From JBBAAP01 sp043808305 (GTDB lineage Bacteria; Planctomycetota; MHYJ01; JACQXL01), in NCBI GenBank assembly GCA_043808305.1, contig JAZDFB010000098.1:1-32318 (forward strand): 32,318 bases of DNA. Reading direction: 5' to 3'. Shown in pieces: positions 29,655 through 32,318 of the stretch. A program made the translations under genes and the position numbers. The notes under the pieces were generated by a model. The model worked only from the letters and a program-made list of their open reading frames with translations. It was not told the origin of the DNA and searched no databases. Each line of letters begins with the position of its first letter. Position 1 is the first letter of the stretch.

Positions 29655-30873
29655 TGGAACGGTCAAGGCTCCGCCGTCAAAAAGCATGATGGTGCGCGCC
29701 GTGGCCGCATCCTTATTGGCGCCGGGGCGATCCGAGATATTAAATCCCTCGTTCTGCGGCGATTCCCTGGCGGCGCTGGGCGTGGCAAAAGCGCTCCAGG
29801 CGCATGTATCGAAGAAAAACAACAAAGTAATTATTGAGGGTAGTAAAAACCAAAAAACCGCCCTGCTTGACTGCGCTGAGTCCGGGCTTTGCATCCGCAT
29901 GTTTGCGCCCATTGTTTCATTGTTTGGCCAAAAGTTCATATTGACCGGCGCCGGCTCGCTGTCTTCAAGGCCCGTGGGAATGATTGAACAACCCCTTGTT
30001 AAACTTGGCGCCCTTTGCAAAACAAACAACGGTTATCCGCCTGTAATTGTGCGAGGGCCTATTGACGGCGGCAACCTGGAAATTGACGGCGCCATAACTT
30101 CACAATTCTTGACCGGCCTGCTCATGGCTCTCCCGTTATGCGGAAAAGACTCGACTATTTCAGTTTCTAATTTAGAAAGCAAGCTCTATATCCAAATGAC
30201 CATCGCCATATTGAAGGATTTCGGCATAACCGTCAATCACGATAGAAACCTGAGCAAATTCCGGATACCCGGCAGGCAGGAATACCGCCCCCGCGCCTAT
30301 ACGGTAGAAGGTGACTGGTCCGGAGCGTCATTCCTCCTTGTTGCCGGAGCCATAGGCGGCAGGGTGAAAGTGATCGGGCTCAGTATGAACTCGCTTCAAG
30401 CGGATAAAGCGATAATCAACTTGTTAAAAGAAGCCGGTTCAATCATAAAAACGGGCCAGGACTTTATTCTGGTTAAAAAATCCAGGCTTGATGCATTTAA
30501 GTTCGATATAACGAACTGCCCGGACCTCTTCCCGCCGCTGGCCGCGCTTGCCTGCAATTGCAAGGGGAAAAGTATCATCGCGGGAATAGAGCGTGTCAGG
30601 CACAAGGAAAGCGACCGGGCCATGGCCATCAGCGCAGAGCTCGGCAAGCTGGGGGCAAAAATAAAAATAGCCGGTAACCGGATGGAAATAACCGGCGCCC
30701 AGCTCAAAGGCGGCATTGTGAATTCGCATAACGACCACAGGATTGCAATGGCCTGCGCCATTGCGGCCATCAATTCGGAAACCGGGGCCAGAATAAAACG
30801 CTGGGAATCTGTTTCAAAATCTTATCCCGAATTCTTTAATGATTTAAAATCTATGGAGGTTGATGTCTTATGA
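29626..30873 (+). CDS. aroA: 3-phosphoshikimate 1-carboxyvinyltransferase (EPSP synthase)
   Basis: This 415-aa enzyme transfers an enolpyruvyl group from PEP to shikimate 3-phosphate. Motifs are VKAPPSKSMMVRAVAASLL (substrate-binding Lys19, Ser20, Arg24), DCAESGLCIRMFAPI where most relatives have DCGNSG, and SQFLTGLLMALPLC. Near the end are RVRHKESDRAMAI and NSHNDHRIAMACAIAA, which bind PEP. The Ala in place of the usual Gly-Asn of DCGNSG is unusual and might alter inhibitor binding. ATG 29626 overlaps the kinase end by 29 nt; ATG 29638 is an alternative. It overlaps aroC by 4 nt. Confidence 0.94.
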   Translation: MKSVMPSKVNGTVKAPPSKSMMVRAVAASLLAPGRSEILNPSFCGDSLAALGVAKALQAHVSKKNNKVIIEGSKNQKTALLDCAESGLCIRMFAPIVSLFGQKFILTGAGSLSSRPVGMIEQPLVKLGALCKTNNGYPPVIVRGPIDGGNLEIDGAITSQFLTGLLMALPLCGKDSTISVSNLESKLYIQMTIAILKDFGITVNHDRNLSKFRIPGRQEYRPRAYTVEGDWSGASFLLVAGAIGGRVKVIGLSMNSLQADKAIINLLKEAGSIIKTGQDFILVKKSRLDAFKFDITNCPDLFPPLAALACNCKGKSIIAGIERVRHKESDRAMAISAELGKLGAKIKIAGNRMEITGAQLKGGIVNSHNDHRIAMACAIAAINSETGARIKRWESVSKSYPEFFNDLKSMEVDVL

Positions 30874-31862
30874 ATACATTCGGAAAATTGTTCAGAATAG
30901 CCATATTCGGCGAATCTCACGGGGAATGCGTGGGTGTTTTAGTGGATGGCTGCCCGGCCGGATTTCCTATCGCGGATAATGATTTTCTCCCGGACCTGGC
31001 ACGCAGAAAAAGCGGCGCGCCCGGGACAACCCCCCGCCGGGAATCGGATATCCCCTTTGTCAAGAGCGGCGTGTTTAACGAGAAAACCACCGGCGCTCCG
31101 ATATTAATCCTGTTTGGGAACAAAGACGCCGATTCGCAACAATACCAATCGCTCAAGCACGCTCCTAGGCCGGGTCATGCGGATTTCACCGCATTTAAAA
31201 AGTTCGGAGGCTTCAATGACTATAGGGGCGGCGGTCAATTTTCCGGAAGATTAACCGCGGGGTTGGTAGCCGCCGGGGTAATCGCCAAAAAAGTCATCGA
31301 CCCCGTCAGAATAAAAGCTCAAATCGTCGAGACCGGCGGGCTGACAGATATTAATACCGCCGTCGAATCGGCCGTCAAGAACCGGGATTCAATAGGCGGC
31401 ATAGTTGAATGTAAAGCGAAGAACCTGCCGGTTGGCTTGGGGGAACCATTCTTCGACTCGGTCGAATCGCTTCTGAGCCACGCGGTCTTTTCTATTCCCG
31501 GAATAAAAGGCCTGGAATTCGGCGCCGGCTTTGCCTGCGGGAAAATGATGGGCAGCAAATACAACGACGAAATCCTTGAAATTGGAGGCAAAACAAAAAC
31601 CAATAATTCAGGCGGGATAAACGGCGGAATAACCAACGGCAACGAGCTTATTTTTAGGGTTGCCGTAAGGCCGACTGCCAGCATTCCAAAAATCCAAAAA
31701 ACGATTAATCTTAAGACCGGCGAACCGATGAAAATCGCGGTTAGCGGGCGGCACGATGCCTGTATCGCCCTAAGAGTCCCGGTTATTTTAGAATCTATCA
31801 CAGCGGTCGTTATTGCCGACCTGATGCTGTTGGAGCAGAAAATCCATCGGGTAAAAAGGTAA
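30870..31862 (+). CDS. aroC: chorismate synthase
   Basis: This 330-aa FMN-dependent enzyme eliminates phosphate from EPSP to give chorismate, the last common step. Family motifs are present: GESHGECVGVLVDGCPAGF at the N-terminus, RPGHADFTAFKKFGGFNDYRGGGQFSGRLTAGLVAAGVIA, and GRHDACIALRVPVILESITAVVIADLML at the C-terminus. The usual length is 350-390, so this is a slightly short version. It is the last gene of the operon and is followed by a weak hairpin. Confidence 0.94.
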   Translation: MNTFGKLFRIAIFGESHGECVGVLVDGCPAGFPIADNDFLPDLARRKSGAPGTTPRRESDIPFVKSGVFNEKTTGAPILILFGNKDADSQQYQSLKHAPRPGHADFTAFKKFGGFNDYRGGGQFSGRLTAGLVAAGVIAKKVIDPVRIKAQIVETGGLTDINTAVESAVKNRDSIGGIVECKAKNLPVGLGEPFFDSVESLLSHAVFSIPGIKGLEFGAGFACGKMMGSKYNDEILEIGGKTKTNNSGGINGGITNGNELIFRVAVRPTASIPKIQKTINLKTGEPMKIAVSGRHDACIALRVPVILESITAVVIADLMLLEQKIHRVKR

Positions 31863-31872
31863 AAAATACCCG
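31848..31872 (+). terminator. weak hairpin at the end of the aroC gene
   Basis: CGGGTA (31848-31853) and TACCCG (31867-31872) can pair across the aroC stop codon, with a 13-nt loop. A T-rich stretch with TTTTTT follows about 15 nt later. It is a possible terminator with a short stem. Confidence 0.3.
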
Positions 31873-31994
31873 CTATATGTTTACTCTTTTTTAATACACT
31901 TGATTGCAAAAAGAAACCTGATTTAAGCTGATTTAATATTGAGGAGTAATCTCGGCAGCAAGAAATAAAAGGCAAGAACGCGGGTTAGTTTTAC

Positions 31995-32022
31995 TTGACA
32001 TATAGTAGCACCATGATAATAT
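31995..32022 (+). promoter_or_regulatory. promoter of the trp leader
   Basis: TTGACA (31995-32000) and TAATAT (32017-32022) are separated by 16 bp. Transcription would begin close to the leader ATG at 32029, which lacks a ribosome site, so the leader peptide may be translated from a nearly leaderless message. From 31863 to here no gene is seen. Confidence 0.5.
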
Positions 32023-32028
32023 CGCAGT

Positions 32029-32100
32029 ATGAATATTTATAGCAACCGGATAGATACTGGCTTTGCTTCATTATTAACCGTTTGGGGTTGGCGTAGTTAA
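32029..32100 (+). CDS. trpL: trp leader peptide (23 aa, Trp-Gly-Trp)
   Basis: ATG 32029 to TAA 32098-32100 encodes a 23-aa peptide ending LLTVWGWRS. It has two Trp codons (32083-32085, 32089-32091) one codon apart near the end. It lies between a promoter and a strong terminator upstream of a probable trpE. In the attenuation model, stalling at the Trp codons under tryptophan shortage leaves 32104-32112 free to form the antiterminator. A ribosome reaching the stop codon covers that segment, so the terminator forms. The peptide is not expected to have another function. No good ribosome site is seen. Confidence 0.75.
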   Translation: MNIYSNRIDTGFASLLTVWGWRS

Positions 32101-32200
32101 CGGCGTAGTGGGGGAAGTGTGTTTATCTCCGTCTGCTATAAATAAAAGCTTGGAAATTACCATAAACCCGCTGCGATAAACAGCGGGTTTTTTTTTATTT
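32078..32200 (+). promoter_or_regulatory. trp attenuator: competing hairpins and Rho-independent terminator
   Basis: The terminator has perfect 10-bp arms AAACCCGCTG (32164-32173) and CAGCGGGTTT (32181-32190), followed by TTTTTTATTT. The antiterminator pairs CGTAGTGGG (32104-32112) with CCCGCTGCG (32167-32175) over 9 bp with two G-U pairs, so the two structures exclude each other. CCGTT (32078-32082) with AACGG (32099-32103) gives an early pause-type hairpin around the Trp codons. Confidence 0.75.
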
Positions 32201-32270
32201 TGGGTGAACAAAGAAGACGCGGATGCACGTAGATTATTACTGATATTATCTGTGGTTCAAGAATATAACT

Positions 32271-32318
32271 ATGTCAAAGATATTTTCGGTTGAGATTCCG
32301 GCTGACCTGGAGACGCCG
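32271..32318 (+). CDS. trpE: start of a probable anthranilate synthase component I (partial)
   Basis: The first 16 codons are visible before the window ends: MSKIFSVEIPADLETP. The IPADLETP phrase is typical of the N-terminus of anthranilate synthase component I, which makes anthranilate from chorismate and glutamine-derived ammonia. Aminodeoxychorismate synthase (PabB) has related sequence and cannot be excluded on this short piece. The Trp-rich leader peptide just upstream strongly favours trpE. No clear ribosome site precedes the ATG. Confidence 0.6.
   Translation, partial: MSKIFSVEIPADLETP

Overview
The window comes from a Gram-negative-type bacterium. It encodes an outer-membrane TolC-like exporter, several lipobox or signal-anchor proteins, an M48 membrane protease, leader-peptide attenuation and TTGACA/TATAAT-like promoters. 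GC content is moderate, and the spacers are unusually rich in palindromes. The exact lineage cannot be fixed from this sequence. An uncultured lineage such as Planctomycetota or Omnitrophota is only a guess.

Regions from left to right. (1) Positions 237-5981 hold a five-gene efflux operon: HlyD/RND-type adaptor, MacB/LolD-type ATPase, two FtsX-type permeases and a TolC-like lipoprotein. The first permease is interrupted by one in-frame TGA, exactly where I recall relatives having a conserved cysteine. A stem-loop follows directly, so it is a strong candidate selenoprotein rather than a pseudogene. (2) Positions 6101-11121 hold a TPR lipoprotein and then a minus-strand group: a small membrane protein, a fibre-like protein made of ten-residue 'DGAVT' repeats, an unrecognised 268-aa protein, a 31-codon ORF, a trypsin-like protease and a zinc-ribbon protein. 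(3) Positions 11444-12576 hold an ECF-like sigma factor overlapping a zinc-finger anti-sigma-like protein with a C-terminal winged helix. (4) Positions 12577-14559 are an AT-rich three-gene cassette (SDH/Clp-fold serine protease plus two unknown genes). It is bracketed by a 27-bp direct duplication of the 3' end of the anti-sigma gene, and a 15-unit, 22-bp G-rich minisatellite follows. (5) Positions 14959-18905 (minus strand) look like defence genes: a RadC-N-terminal/HhH protein, a large DNA methyltransferase with a nuclease-like C-terminus, and a Panacea-domain protein paired with an unknown protein. (6) Positions 19189-23565 hold lemA, a membrane protein, htpX, an acyl-CoA dehydrogenase and tRNA-Arg(CCT). 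(7) Positions 24031-31862 hold a tight operon, pheA-tyrA-aroF-aroB-aroD-aroE/K-aroA-aroC, encoding all seven shikimate-pathway steps plus the Phe and Tyr branch enzymes. (8) Positions 31995-32318 hold a trp attenuator (leader peptide with Trp-Gly-Trp, antiterminator, terminator) and the first codons of a probable trpE.

In the aromatic block, DAHP synthase through chorismate synthase make chorismate, which PheA and TyrA pull toward Phe and Tyr. The separately controlled trp unit follows.

The spacers carry a dispersed family of hairpins with a conserved 18-nt loop related to TTCGAACGTAGTGAGTTA, in both orientations. Their stems differ from copy to copy yet remain self-complementary. At 23291-23488 several copies are nested inside one another. 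This family, the candidate selenocysteine permease and the repeat-flanked cassette are the three observations most worth following up.
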